Of a stretch of DNA of 64,000 nt, positions 33,388 to 45,380 are shown in pieces. A program made the translations under genes and the position numbers. The notes below the pieces were generated by a model that did not search any database, was not told where the DNA came from, and worked only from the letters and a program-made list of their open reading frames with translations. Position 1 is the first letter of the stretch. Every line of letters begins with the position of its first letter. This DNA comes from Platanthera guangdongensis (Eukaryota; Streptophyta; Magnoliopsida; Asparagales; Orchidaceae): assembly GCA_039583875.1 (NCBI GenBank), contig CM077165.1:65522757-65586756 (forward strand). The letters run 5' to 3'.

Positions 33388-33460
33388 AACAACGATCATA
33401 TGAGAAAGAAGTCCACAACATGGGACCACCCCCGCCCCAGCATTAGTTTGCGGACAAACT

Positions 33461-34676
33461 ATGCAGCGGAAGCAGTGGTGTGCCCATGTACAAAAGTCAC
33501 AGAAATGGTCCACAAAGTACAATTTGATAGGCCAATTTTGCCTTAACCTTACCTTTATGCAACCTCCACAGGTCGCAGCGCCGCAAAATGTGGCTCCTCC
33601 CCCTCCAGCTGCCACTCCATTCCTACATACGGAGATGGGGCAGACCCTGACGGCGATTTTGGATGCCTTTAGAGCCCAGCAAGTCCCGGCTCCACAGCCA
33701 AATCCGGGGTCGAGCTGGCTGAGTGCATTCAAGAGCCTGTCCCCACCGACGTACCGTGGGACAGAGGATGCAGTGAAGACGGAAGAATGGCTGGAGGCCA
33801 TACACGAGATCTTAGCGGGCATCAGCTGCCCAGTCGGCCAGGCAGTACCTCTAGCCACCTCCGTGCTAGAGGCCCACGCGAAGAGATGGTGGAAGTCAGT
33901 CCGGGAGACTACTTATGCGGACTTTGAGTTGTCAGAGATTTCTTGGGAGGAGTTTGGCGATGTGTTCCTGGAGCACTTCGTCTCTACTACGGACAGGGAT
34001 GCTTTGGAGGAGAGGTTTTTGAACCTCAAGCAGGGGACCAGATCTGTGATAGAGTACCAGAGGGAGTTCTCCCACTTGGCCAGGTTCGCGGGGATTCAGG
34101 ACACCGACGATAGGAGGTATGCGAAGAGGTTCTACCGGGGCCTCAGGGATGATCTGAGGCAGGCTCTGTTATTCATTTCTCATGGCACATCCAGACAGAT
34201 CATCGAGATGGCGAAGAAGCTGGAGGCTGACCAGCTGATGGTGCGAGCCGGAGGGAAGAGACCATTTGATGGATCGACATCAGGTGAGAGCAGTAGGGGC
34301 TCTCAAAGGGGCAGGACCATTGGATACAGGAGGGGTGGGGGACGTCGTCGTCCCAACTTCAGGCAGGAGCAGGGGCCTCCTCCAGCTTTGGCTCCCCCAC
34401 CTCTACAGATGCACGATCCGAGGAGACAGGATGACCGAGGCCACCGACAAGTGGTTTGTTATGGATGCCGCCAGCCAGGGCACATCAGGTCGGAGTGCCC
34501 GCACCGATTCCATCCCCCTCCTCCTCCTCCACCTCCAGTGGCCCCAGTACAGCAGGGCCGAGGACGAGGCCGAGGACGAGGCCGAGGCCGGGGATATCAT
34601 GGCAGGAGGCGCGAGCAGGAGCAGATATACGCCTTGGATCTCACAGAGCCGAGGAATCCTGAGGAGGTCATTACAG
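33461..34676 (+). CDS. Chromo2 gag (capsid-nucleocapsid), probable exon 1
   Basis: The open frame begins at 33461, but the first 32 residues are unlike gag; MQPPQVAAPQNV at 33557 is the likelier start. The capsid domain is intact: SSWLSAFKSLSPPTYRG, AKRWWKSVRE, ISWEEFGDVFLEHFV, FLNLKQGTRSVIEYQREFSHLARFA. It is followed by a basic Gly/Arg-rich region, the zinc knuckle CYGCRQPGHIRSEC near residue 331, a run of about nine prolines, and a GRGRGRGR tract. Read without splicing it stops at 34682-34684, a few codons after the donor GTACTT. If the intron 34677-34777 is removed, the frame runs straight into protease, giving Gag-Pol. Confidence 0.88.
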
Positions 34677-34777
34677 GTACTTAAAGTTAATTTTGAGTTT
34701 TCTTAAATTTTCAATGATATATATATAGTACCTGGAACCTTAGGGTAACAATTAACCTTCACGTAAACAAACCTCAG
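34677..34777 (+). other. Probable 101-bp spliceosomal intron between gag and protease
   Basis: ATTACAG|GTACTT donor and CCTCAG|GCATAG acceptor; branch-like ATTAAC at 34751-34756, about 22 nt before the AG. The segment is strongly AT-rich inside GC-rich coding sequence and contains stops. Joining the flanks restores one continuous frame (VITG then IVMISGK) into the protease without adding or losing residues. 101 is not a multiple of three, so retention shifts frame and stops after Gag. Reading alone cannot exclude an insertion. Confidence 0.7.
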
Positions 34778-35020
34778 GCATAGTCATGATCAGCGGCAAA
34801 CCTGCCCATACTCTTTTCGACACGGGTGCGTCACACTCGTTCGTATCCGAGGCCTTCATCGACGGACTCGAAGGCGTGGAGAGGTTCCCTGGACTAGAGA
34901 TGAGGGTACGCCTACCCGATGGATCGGAGCTGCGGACCACTGCACATTGTGATATGGAGGCCGAGATCGGCGGCAAGGCATTTGAGGCGCCGGCGACTAT
35001 CTGAAGCTGCAGGACTTTGA
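34778..35020 (+). pseudogene. Chromo2 aspartic protease
   Basis: IVMISGKPAHTLFDTGASHSFVSEAF holds the DTGAS catalytic motif near 34822. The frame stops at 35002 after FEAPATI. Two single-base deletions, near 35000 and 35018, would explain two consecutive frame changes before the next ORF ([16 protein letters not shown]) picks up. In the family this protein releases Gag and Pol from the precursor. Confidence 0.82.
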
Positions 35021-36850
35021 TTGATCTTGGGCATGGCCTGGTTGCATCGGAACCATGCCCAGATAGATTGCCCGTCCAGGAGGATCACGCTGAGACATGG
35101 CGACTCCCATGTTATCGTTGAAGGTATCCAGCCTATCTGCCACCTACTATTATCTTCTATACAGGCTGTGAAGGCCCATGAGCAGGGTGAAGAAGTCTAT
35201 ATTGTCTGCTTCGAGATGGTGGGGACAGAGGCGACTATCTCAGATATTCCGGTGGTTCGGGATTTCTCCGACGTATTCCCGGAGAAATTGCCCGGGCTAC
35301 CGCCTGCTAGAGACTTGGATTTCAGGATTCAGCTAGTGCCGGGAGCGAAGCCGGTGTCCCGGGCACCCTACAGGATGGCTCCTAGAGAGTTAGCAGAGTT
35401 CAGAACTCAACTGCAGGAGCTAGTCGAGTCAGGATTTGTGCGACCCAGTTCATCGCCATGGGGAGCACCAGTTCTATTTGTGAAGAAGAAGGACGGATCA
35501 CTGCGATTATGTATAGATTACCGGGAGCTGAACCGGTTGACGGTCCGCAACACCTATCCTCTGCCCCGGATAGATGAGTTATTTGACCAGCTACAGGGAG
35601 CATTCTGGTTCTCCAAGTTAGATCTGCGATCCGGCTACTATCAGCTCCGTATCAGGGAAGAAGACATACCGAAGACGGCTTTCAGTTCGCGCTATGGACT
35701 ATACGAATTCACGGTGATGCCTTTTGGGCTCACGAATGCTCCTGCCGCATTCATGAGTCTGATGAACCGTGTCTTCGAGCCTTTCTTGGATCGCTTCGTG
35801 ATAGTATTCATCGACGACATCCTTATTTATTCTCGGACTCGGGAGGAGCATACTGAGCACTTGGCACAGGTTCTGCAGAGGTTGAGGGAGGCACAGATGT
35901 ACGCAAAATTTTCGAAGTGCCAGTTCTGGTTGCAGGAGGTGGCATTCCTGGGGCACACGATCAGTGGGGCTGGGTTGGCTGTGGACCCAGCCAAGATAGA
36001 GACGGTGAGGGATTGGCCACGGCCGAAGACCGCATCTGACATCCGCAGTTTCTTGGGACTAGCAGGCTATTACCGCAAGTTCGTGGAAGGGTTCTCAAGG
36101 ATAGCACTCCCCCTCACGTCCTTGACGAAGAAGGATGCTGATTTTGTTTGGTCAGAGCGGTGTGAGACGGCTTTTCAGGAGCTGAAGGACCGGCTCATCT
36201 CATCCCCTATTCTTGCGCTTCCATCCGGGAGCGAAGGATTCCAGATTTACACGGACGCCTCTTATCAGGGGATGGGTGCAGTCTTGATGCAGCATGGACA
36301 CGTTATCGCTTATGCTTCGAGACAGTTGAAGAAGCATGAGCATAACTATCCAGTACATGATCTAGAGCTCGGGGCTGTGGTTTTCGCCCTGAAGATATGG
36401 AGGCATTACTTATATGGGATTCATTGTGACATCTTCTCAGATCACAAGAATCTCAAGTATATCGATACTCAGAAGGACCTAAACCTGAGACAGAGGAGGT
36501 GGCTGGAGTTTCTCTGTGATTATGATTACAAGATCCACTATCATCCGGGAAAAGCGAACACGGTTGCGGATGCTTTGAGCAGGAGGGCCGGCACTTCTGG
36601 ACCGGAGCCCCGATTGATGTCCATAGAGCTGCTTCAGATGATGGAGGACATGCACATTACCGTGGTGTCCGAGACCGAGCCAGTGGTATATAGAGAGTAT
36701 TTGAGCTCAGTGATCAGCTGCGATGATATACAGGAGCGCATCCGAGCACATCAGAGGCTGGATGCTGCGTTACAGCCGATTTTCAGTGCCCTAGAGAGGG
36801 GCAAGGTCGAGGACTACACACTACAGGATGATCTTCTTCGGTTCCGGGGC
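35021..36850 (+). CDS. Chromo2 reverse transcriptase and RNase H
   Basis: A long intact frame. The end of the protease ([16 protein letters not shown]) runs into [89 protein letters not shown], and the catalytic [10 protein letters not shown] near residue 263. RNase [58 protein letters not shown]. The frame is lost near 36850, in a run of Gs, at the start of the integrase zinc region. More than 600 open codons with all catalytic Asp residues suggest recent activity. Confidence 0.9.
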
Positions 36851-37700
36851 GCATCTACATACCAGCAGGGGGCAGTATTCGAGATGACATACTCCGAGAG
36901 GCACATTGCTCGAGATATTCAGTGCACCCCGGCATCACCAAGATGTGGGCAGATTTGCGGAGATCTATGTATTGGCCCGGGATGAAGAGGGAGATCACGG
37001 ATTTTGTGACCCATTGCGAGACCTGCCAGCGTGTGAAGGCAGAATGCAAGAGCCCGGGGGGTTTATTACAGCCACTGCCAGTTCCAGAGTGGAAGTTCGA
37101 GGACATTGCTATGGACTTTGTACACGGATTGCCTCGCTCCCACTCCGGACATGATTCTATATGGGTTATAGTGGACAGATTGACCAAAGTCGCGCGGTTT
37201 ATTCCAGTTCGGAAGGATGCCCCAGTTGCAGTTCTGGTGAGACTATTTGTGGAGCAGTACATCAGATATCATGGTATCCCCAGGACTATCGTTTCGGACC
37301 GTGATGGTCGGTTCACTTCGAGCGAGTGGAGGGCCGTGCATGCTCACTTGGGTCTCGGCTTACCTTTAGCACCGCCTTCCACCCGCAGACCGACGGACAG
37401 ACCGAGCGGACCATCCGGACCATGGAGGACCTGCTCAGATTATGCATATTGGATACGGGGAGGCCTTGGGAGAGGCTGCTACCTTTGATCGAGTTCTCGT
37501 ATAATAACAGCCACCAGGCTAGCATCAGGATGGCTCCGTACGAGGCGCTTTATGGGAGGAGATGCCGGACTCCGCTATCATGGGTACAGGATGTGGACAC
37601 CAGGGCTCTGGGATCCGATTATATAGAGGACACAGAGGCTCAGATTCGATTGATCAGGGATCGGCTACTGGAGGCCAGAGCAGGCAGGCAAAGTATTATG
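36851..37700 (+). pseudogene. Chromo2 integrase
   Basis: The zinc finger and core lie in alternating frames: [20 protein letters not shown]...[40 protein letters not shown] and [15 protein letters not shown] in one frame (to about 37350). [20 protein letters not shown] and APYEALYGRRCRTPLSW are in another (to about 37680). The shifts are single-base. All D,D,E residues are present. Since both LTRs are nearly identical, indels of this density may be assembly errors. Confidence 0.85.
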
Positions 37701-38170
37701 ATGCTCGGCACCGGAAGGTGGAATTCCAGGTTGGAGACAGGGTATTCTTGAAGATACGTCCAGTACACGGTGTTTCTCGAGTGCGGAGGCACAAGAAGCT
37801 CAGTCCACGATACATGGGGCCATACCTGATCCTGGAGCGGATCGGCCCCTTGGCTTACCGACTGCAGCTGCCACCGGAGTTGGGTGCATTACATGACGTC
37901 TTTCATGTCTCTTCCTTACGGAGGGCTCTCCTTCGGCCGGAGCAGCACATTACTACTACAGCCGGACCAGTAGAGCCTGACAGATCAGTGAGATTGGAGC
38001 CGATCCGGATGACGATACAGCCATCCGAGTGTTGCGGAAGAAGAAGGTCCCTCTTGTGAAGGTGCTGTGGTCCAACCATGGACGGGAGGAGCACACTTGG
38101 GAGCCGAGGGATCTGATGCTGGAGCAACACCCGGAGCTATTCGCACCAGGTATATTTAAGTTATGTCTTT
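37701..38170 (+). pseudogene. Chromo2 integrase C-terminus and chromodomain
   Basis: QAKYYDARHRKVEFQVGDRVFL, LSPRYMGPYLILERIGPLAYRL (GPY/F module) and LHDVFHVSSLRRALL in one frame. After a shift near 38009 the chromodomain-like end reads DTAIRVLRKKKVPLVKVLWS, NHGREEHTWEPRDLML and HPELFAPG. It marks the element as a chromovirus, and chromodomains in this family guide insertion into heterochromatin. The clade motif TTCGGGGACGAAATT follows at about 38220. Confidence 0.82.
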
Positions 38171-38257
38171 AAATTTCTTGATGATTCTTGCAAATAAAAC
38201 CCCGTAGACCCGAACTTAAATTTCGGGGACGAAATTATTTTCTTGTTTATTGGAATT
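38171..38257 (+). other. Chromo2 3' UTR lacking an obvious PPT
   Basis: After the GGGGACGAAATT word the sequence is TTTTCTTGTTTATTGGAATT directly before TGTAACATCC. There is no AGGGGGG-type purine tract such as chromo1 has at 14889. A tract deletion or a noncanonical primer (TTGGAA) is possible. Confidence 0.6.
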
Positions 38258-41200
38258 TGTAACATCCCATGTTACTTCTGGACCCCTCAACTTAGATTGG
38301 GTTAGGCATGAGTGAGACTTAAGGTGATCAACTAAGTTTGACCTTAGGAAGTGGGTGGTAGCCATGTGGGGCCCACTATAAGACCATAGTCAAACTAGGT
38401 CAAACTAGCCTAATTAGGGACCCTAGCCACACCATGACCCCACCACATTGCCCTAACCCTAAAAACAATCTAAGTGGACCCTAGGGTATGTCACTGGGTC
38501 AACATTTTGACCCCAGTTGACCAAGGTCAACCTTGGGCTTAATTTGGTCAAACCCACACTTATAGACCAAATTAACCTAAGTGGGGCACCCCCTTGACCC
38601 AAACCAAGTTGGGTGGTGCCACTAGACCCATTTCCACCAAGTGGGGTCAGTCCACCCACCATAGTTGACCAGTCAACCCTAAAAGTCAATTTGGTCAACA
38701 AATTGACCTAAAGAATGAAATGAAGGCCAAGTCAAGTTCCCTTGGACCAAGCCCACTAAAATTGGCCCAAAGTCAGACCAAGTGAACAAGACCAACCCTA
38801 CCCCCTAAATCAGGAGAGAGAGTACATGCAAGGGGGTAAAATTGAGATTTTAGGAAAAGAGGAGAGAGAAAGAGGAATGAAGGGAATAATGGCCACATGG
38901 CCACCCCACCAGCTGGTTTGCTGCCCAAAACCAGGTGGCTGACTTCCCTCCTCATTTCCAGCAGAATTCCTGAGTTGAGAGCCACATGGCACCATGGGTG
39001 AAGCCTCCAAAGCTCAAACCGAGCTCACCTTGGAGTTAACTCCACTTATAGCCCACCTCAGTCCAAACAGACCCCTCCATTAGCTTCAGAAGGTCCAGAG
39101 GAGTGGAATTCGACTACTTACACATGGAGAACGGTGGAGAATGCAACTTTCGGGGAGGAGCTCGCCGGCGCACCACCACCACGGCAAACCGCCGCCTGAC
39201 CCGCAGCCAAGCCCCGATTATGGTGCGTTTCACTTCACCTCTACCCGCACTAGCTTCTTAGATCAAATAGGCGAGAGATCGGGCTCAATTGAGCCCGATG
39301 CCATGTGAGAAAATCTAGAAATTCTAAGTTTTTGAAACCGCTCGGATCGCCGTCGCCGCCGTCTCCCGCCGCCCCATCGCCGGGAAATGATAGCCACCAC
39401 CACCGTGAAGGTGATGGCACCATTGGCCGGAGGTGGCGACGCCTCAGCTGGCCGGAACCGCCGGCAAAGTCGCTCCAGGTCGGCTCAATCTCAGCCGTTG
39501 GCTGGAGGTAGACGATGAACGGATCCCGTCGATTCATGCTTTAAGATTCGTGCGCCGTTTATTATTATAAAACAGATTAATAAATGAATAGTAACATTTC
39601 TGTCACACATATTCAGTATTGTTGCATGTTAAATTTAGGCCTCTTAGAGGCATTTCCAGAGCTTAGGCCCTTAATGAAAATTGTAGCCTAGGGTCTTACC
39701 TTTAAAATGCCACCCTAAACATACATTTTGGTGTAGGGTACAGCCCTGTAGGACCTTTCTCCTAGGACTGGTCCTAGACTAGGTCAAAAATTATATTGAG
39801 TGCCCTAGTCTCAATGTTAGTCACCATGATCCCAAATTTGGGCACATGCATTAATAGGGCTTACTTACCTCCTGCCAAAATTTAGGAATTTTTAGAAAAC
39901 ATTTTCCTATAGTTTTGGTAAAATGTTAAAATTTAAATTAATGGTATATATGGAGTTCTACTCCTCCCATGGCCCCAAATTTTGGTGGTGGGTCAGTGGG
40001 GTCACCCTTGGTGCATGATAAAATTTTCAGCACCTTGGGATCACTGCATGTGGGAGAATCCACTTGCATGTGCTAGCCTATGTTAAGGCTTGGTGTGCAA
40101 ATAGCAAAAATGCAAATTTGTGTATTTAGCCCAATGGTGACATGCAAGTGTCATGAAATTATTTCCAGTGGTTCATTAGGGTAAATTTCACCCTTCAAAT
40201 TAATATTGTAATTTTTGGAATCAAAATTCCATTTATTGGAATTTACTTTATAAATAGCTATTTTGGAATTAAAAATTGGAAAATAGGATTTATTCAAGAA
40301 CAAATCCAAACAACATTACCAAGGCATAGATTACATCACACTTGACCTAGGAAAATTATGATTTCTCTGTTTTGAAGAACCTTGGAGTAGATACCCCAAA
40401 AATTTCCCATTTTACCCTTATCTTGATAATTCTTGAAATGATATATATATACCACTGAAAAATTTGGGATTTATTCTACTGTCATAAAATATTGTTATTA
40501 GTTTATCATGAATTTCTCAGAATTTATTGGATACATTACTTGTGTTAAACTAGTACAATGGCATTTTGGTAAATACCTTAAAATGGAATCCCATAGGCCA
40601 TCTTACATTCAATTTAGATGAATCTCTGCCAATAGCCATAATTTAGTGTCTTAAAGGCTCTGTAAATTTTCTGGAATTTTTGAATATGTAATGCTTATAC
40701 TTCATGTGTAAAATGGAATTTATGTGGGATTGTAATTAAATAGAAAATGACAATAAATAATTTAAGGAAAATTGTGAAATTTGAAGACAGCAATATTTGG
40801 ACAATATACATCTCAGGAAAAATTCCCTAAGTCAGTGGATGCTTAATTAAATCACTTCATGTGTAAAGTGGCCGAGCATTTAAATTAAGAGAATTAATTA
40901 AATGACCATTTGACCAGGAAAAATTATGAGAATCCTTAGGGTAGATCCCTTAGTCCATAATACCTTAGGATAAATATTTAGAGGCAAGATGCCTTAAGTT
41001 TTGGAAGATCACATTTCTAGGGTAGACATAGGTCATGGTCTGCATATAACACAAATAGGTCTTGCCTTAGGGAATTACCAGGGGATTGATTATCGGCAGA
41101 AATAAGAGAGAGTTCAACACGAGTAACCCTGGTGGGTAGAGTTGTCTTAGTGAGGGATCAAAAGTGCAAGTCTTGGTCATCAACTGGAGTGGGGGATCGG

Positions 41201-42941
41201 CGGAAGACCGTCGGTACCCGGTAACACCTTAAGTCACTAGGGTTATACTTAAGCAATAAGGAGAGCTGGGGGATACATGGGTAGTCATCAACTAAAATAA
41301 GTATCCTTGCGAAAGGGAACGCTGGGCGTAATCCCAACACAGTTCCTAGTGCCCCTTGAGAGCCCTTCACAGGGAATACCGGGGGCAGTCCTGGGATTAA
41401 CCTTAAATCTCTAAGTATAATAAACCGTAGACAAGAGTAGCTTAATAGGTTAGGACATGGTTGTACCTTCTCGCCCGTGTTTGGTTGGAGAGTTTCATGA
41501 TATATGCTCACCCGTTTAGGGTTGGAGGGAATTGACATAAAGGCACTAATGTGCGTTCTCACCCGGGTTTGGGTTTGAGGGATTCAGGACGGGTTTTGGT
41601 CCTGCGAGCGGAAGGCTCGGTGTGAATTACTTGCATGTGCATAAATATCGTGGCGGGGCATGCGGTACTGGCCGTTCGTCACACCGATGGCAGTACGGTG
41701 CACCAGGCGGTTGTGGGAGTTAGAGGGGCCAGTGGGTTGTTTTACACTGCGGTCTGGAGGACGACCCCCGATAACACACATCCGACCCAACAAGACTGAC
41801 GGGTTTGTCAGCAAAGTACGTACGCGAGACTCTAGAGTGCACCTTGGACGTGTACAGAGGCGTATGAGAGGGGTCTAAGGCTTGGTAGTGTGCATACCGG
41901 TCTAGAAGCGGAGACGCCCGCTCCGCTGCTGCCGTAGCCACAGCGGTGGTACCCGAGAGTGATACTAGCTCTCAAAAAGTGGGAACTAAAGGTCTGTGAT
42001 CACAGAGTCGTTGTGTGTGAGTTGCACTTGCATGCGCATAAAATTGCATCATATCATTCATTCATATTAGGTCATACGCTTCATAGATCCTTATCATATA
42101 AATTAGTATGGGCTCTTTTATATGATAAGTTAAATTTCCTGGAAATCCTAACTTATATATTTGTATGGGCACTTATATAAGTTAGGGTACGTTTATGATG
42201 ATAGCTTAGTGGTAGCTTAGTTTATTTACTTGTTTATACTGCTGTTTCTATACTCTCTTTTACTGCACCGTACTTACTTACTTACTACTTGTACTGTACT
42301 TAGCATTGCTAGTGTAGAATTTCATTACTTAGTACCACTTTAGATAGATATTGTCACCTGCTTCCATTTTGCTACCCCTTGTTGTCCTCCGCTTCGTCCT
42401 CCCGCCGGTGCCTAGGAGCTGCGGGGCGAGGTGCGGAGGAAACGACTTAGTCTTTTTGACTAATGGTCGGTGACCAACTATTTTTAGGAGCCCGTGGAGA
42501 TGGAGCACCAGCACGTCGAGGAGGCAGGACATGAGGAGCAGATACCGCTTCAGCAGGCTACCACTACTACTGTGCGTCCTCAGGTGGGACGAGACTTGAT
42601 GTTCTAGTTTAGCTTCCGCACTTATGATTTTGTGAGAGAGAGAGATTTTGATGTACTGGGCATAAGCCCTTTTTACTCTTTCTTCTGTACTATTCTGTGG
42701 ACTGTTGATGTACTATTCATCTCTTTTATATGATTGCACTGTGACTTGTGGACTGATGGTATTTTTATACTCATTTTTACTTCTTATTTCTCATATTGGC
42801 CTACAGGTTTATGATCGTACTAGCCGGCAGAATCGGCGTGTTGCGGTGTCGACTAACCCGTGAGTTAGTGCCACCGTAAGACGGCGGTTCTGGGCATAAG
42901 ATCCGGTAGCCCTCCTTGGTAAGGGGGAGGGGGGTCTTACA
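38258..42941 (+). repeat. Chromo2 3' LTR (4684 bp)
   Basis: Same termini and layout as 28682-33372. By eye about ten substitutions and a somewhat larger number of one-base length changes, mostly in homopolymers, separate the two. It is followed by TSD TTGTG (42942-42946) and the rest of the A1 LTR. The high identity implies a recent insertion, the youngest datable event in the window. Confidence 0.93.
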
Positions 42942-44636
42942 TTGTGTCGACACCAGGAAGGCAGATTCGACACCAGAAGAAATGTGTCGACACATACAGG
43001 CAGTGTCGACACACAGTGAAGAATTGTCTACATAATCAGTGTCGACACTTAGAAGCAGTGTCGACACCCAGAGAAACTTTGTCGACATCAAAAGTGTCGA
43101 CACCAGGAAGCTATGTCGACACTCTGCGAACTTCAACAAAGTTTAAGTACAAGTGTCGACACAAAGGAGATGTGTCGACACTCAGCAAAGTTTCAACACA
43201 TGAAGAATGTGTCGACACAGGGATATGTGTCGACACTCAGCAAAGTTTCAACACATGAAGGCATGTGTCGACATAAAGAAGATGTGTCGACACTTAGCAA
43301 GTTACATCACAAGTTGTGTCGACACAAAGGAGTTCTGTCGACACACAACACAAATCAACTAAGTATTGAAGAAGAAGTACTTGTGTCGACACACTCAATC
43401 AGTGTCGACACATTCAACAGAAGGCTTGTGTCGACACACAGGATCAGTGTCGACACATTCTGAAGAAGAAGTGTCGAGAAGCTGTTACAACAACACAAGG
43501 AGTTGTGTCGACGCCATTAAGGCTAGTGTCGGCACTTAGTCTACTTGTGTCGACACTTAGTCTATTTGTGTCGACACATAAAGACTATCTGTCTCGATAC
43601 TTTCATACAGTGACAAAGATTTCAAGAAGTGACTGGATGACTTGACAGATGCCATTTCAACTGATCAACTACAACTGTCAGAGCTGTCAGAAGGTTGTTA
43701 GAAACCGGATCAACCGGTTACCTTGGAGGAAGACTATTTAAAGACCTTTCTCCTTCGATAGAAAGGGAGGAATTACAGATTGACAACAATCAATCAAGAG
43801 ATCTAACAACACAAATGAAGACCTTCTACAGAAGATCTAAGAAGTTGGAGAGAGAGAGCTCCTTCTAAGAAGAGCAGCTGTTGAACCAGGCTGATAAGTA
43901 AGTTTCAGATTGAGATCTGATTCTCAAGACAGCAGTTGATTGAAGATCATCTGTACAGAAGATTCAACCCTACTATGTTCTAATTCAAGAAGCTTTGAAG
44001 AAAGCCAAGGGTGGTTGATCTCTGCCTAGTTCTTCCAAGAACTCGTCAAGAAGCCAGTCAACTCATCTCTCGCTTTTAGAGTTGTGGTTATATACTTTGT
44101 AAACTTTATTTTCTGTAGGATCCTAAGTGATCTGAGTTGTAAGCCTATTTTATAAAGGCTGAGGTAGGGCTTTACTTCCTTAGTGTAGGAGATTCTATTC
44201 TCTGAGTGTAGGCCTTGATTGAAGGCTGAGGTAGGGCTGTTTAGCCTGAGTGTAGGTCTTGGTGAAGACTGAGTGGTAAGGCTTTGTGCCTGAGTTGTAG
44301 GAGTGGGGACACTCTGAGCTGTAGGAACCTGTTTGGGGTTCTGAGTTGTAAGATCTGAGGATCTGAGGAGAAGTGGAGAAGTTAGGCCGAATCTAGTACA
44401 CTATTAGATAGGTGAAGGGGGAAAGTGGATGTACCCAGACCTTGGGGAACCACTATAAAAATCTGTGTGTACTCTGTGTTTGATTAATTTTGTGATTGCT
44501 GTGTTATCTGTGCTGAATTGCTGTAAAGAATTGCAAATACAGGTCTTATAATTCAGTGTTTCTGCCTTTAAAGTTAAAAAGATTAAGTTCACCTATTCAC
44601 CCCACCCCTCTAGGTGATTAGGCACTATTTCTTTCA
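42942..44636 (+). repeat. Sirevirus A1 3' LTR, second part
   Basis: It resumes with TTGTG (TSD copy) and the GTGTCGACAC array (to about 43600), then TATTTAAAG near 43735 and the same R/U5 words as the 5' LTR, ending TTTCTTTCA at 44636. It is followed by TGTTT (44637-44641), matching 17645-17649, so A1 is complete end to end once chromo2 is set aside. Confidence 0.92.
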
Positions 44637-44641
44637 TGTTT

Positions 44642-44709
44642 TAATATATTCTTTATGTATCTATGCTTATTGTCATATGAGGTTCTGACTTCTAAAAATA
44701 TGGAATGAT
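44642..44709 (+). other. Element C 3' UTR, resumed
   Basis: This AT-rich bridge joins to 17644 once A1 is removed. It ends just before a TGTTGG LTR-like start; a degenerate purine stretch (AAAAATATGGAATGAT) sits where a PPT would be. Confidence 0.5.
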
Positions 44710-45009
44710 TGTTGGAAATATTGTCCTCATGATTCCTGATTTGAAGAAGTCCTCAAAATGACAATAAACATCTTGTATTTGATATATTTTTGAGTTTTGG
44801 TGTGACAGGTATAACTTTGGTGCATGGATAATGTATGGTTAAGCACTTGGTCACCCAAATAAGATTTTGTCCTTGTAATCCCTCAAGAAGCAAAATTTAT
44901 GTTGATCTTTGTACTAATCATATATCAGACTTGTTAGTATCAATGGGAAAAGTCACCTAGGACAAAAGGAATCTAAGGCAGGATAAGAATATTCACTAAG
45001 GAAAAATTT

Positions 45010-45330
45010 GACTGGATAGAGTTCATCACTAACGAAAAGTTTGACTGCATCAACTTTATAGTTAAGTAAATGTTCGACTGCATCAACTTCTTAGCGAACT
45101 AGAAGTTCGATTGCATTGACTTTATCGCTAAATAAAAGTTTGATTGCATCTACTTCTTAGCTATGTAGAAGTTCAACTGCATCGACTTTATTGCTAGGTA
45201 AAAGCTCCACTACATCGACTTCTTACCTAAGTAGAAGTTCGAGTGCAACGACATTATGGTCATGTAAATATTCGACTACATCGACGGCATGACTCAGTAC
45301 AGATTCGACTCAATTGACTGCGAGGTGGCA
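45010..45330 (+). repeat. TCGAC repeat array in element C LTR
   Basis: About nine units of roughly 32-35 bp share AGTTCGACTGCATCGACTT, alternating with CTTCTTAGCTAAGTAGA and TATCGCTAAGTAAA-like spacers. It is degenerate, consistent with age. It lies upstream of a TTATATAA box. Confidence 0.75.
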
Positions 45331-45372
45331 TAATGTTCGATAGGCCGAAATGGCCAAGTGTCATGGGTTTCC

Positions 45373-45380
45373 TTATATAA
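45373..45380 (+). promoter_or_regulatory. TATA-like box of element C LTR
   Basis: TTATATAA within TTTCCTTATATAACTTC, shortly after the TCGAC array. Confidence 0.5.
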
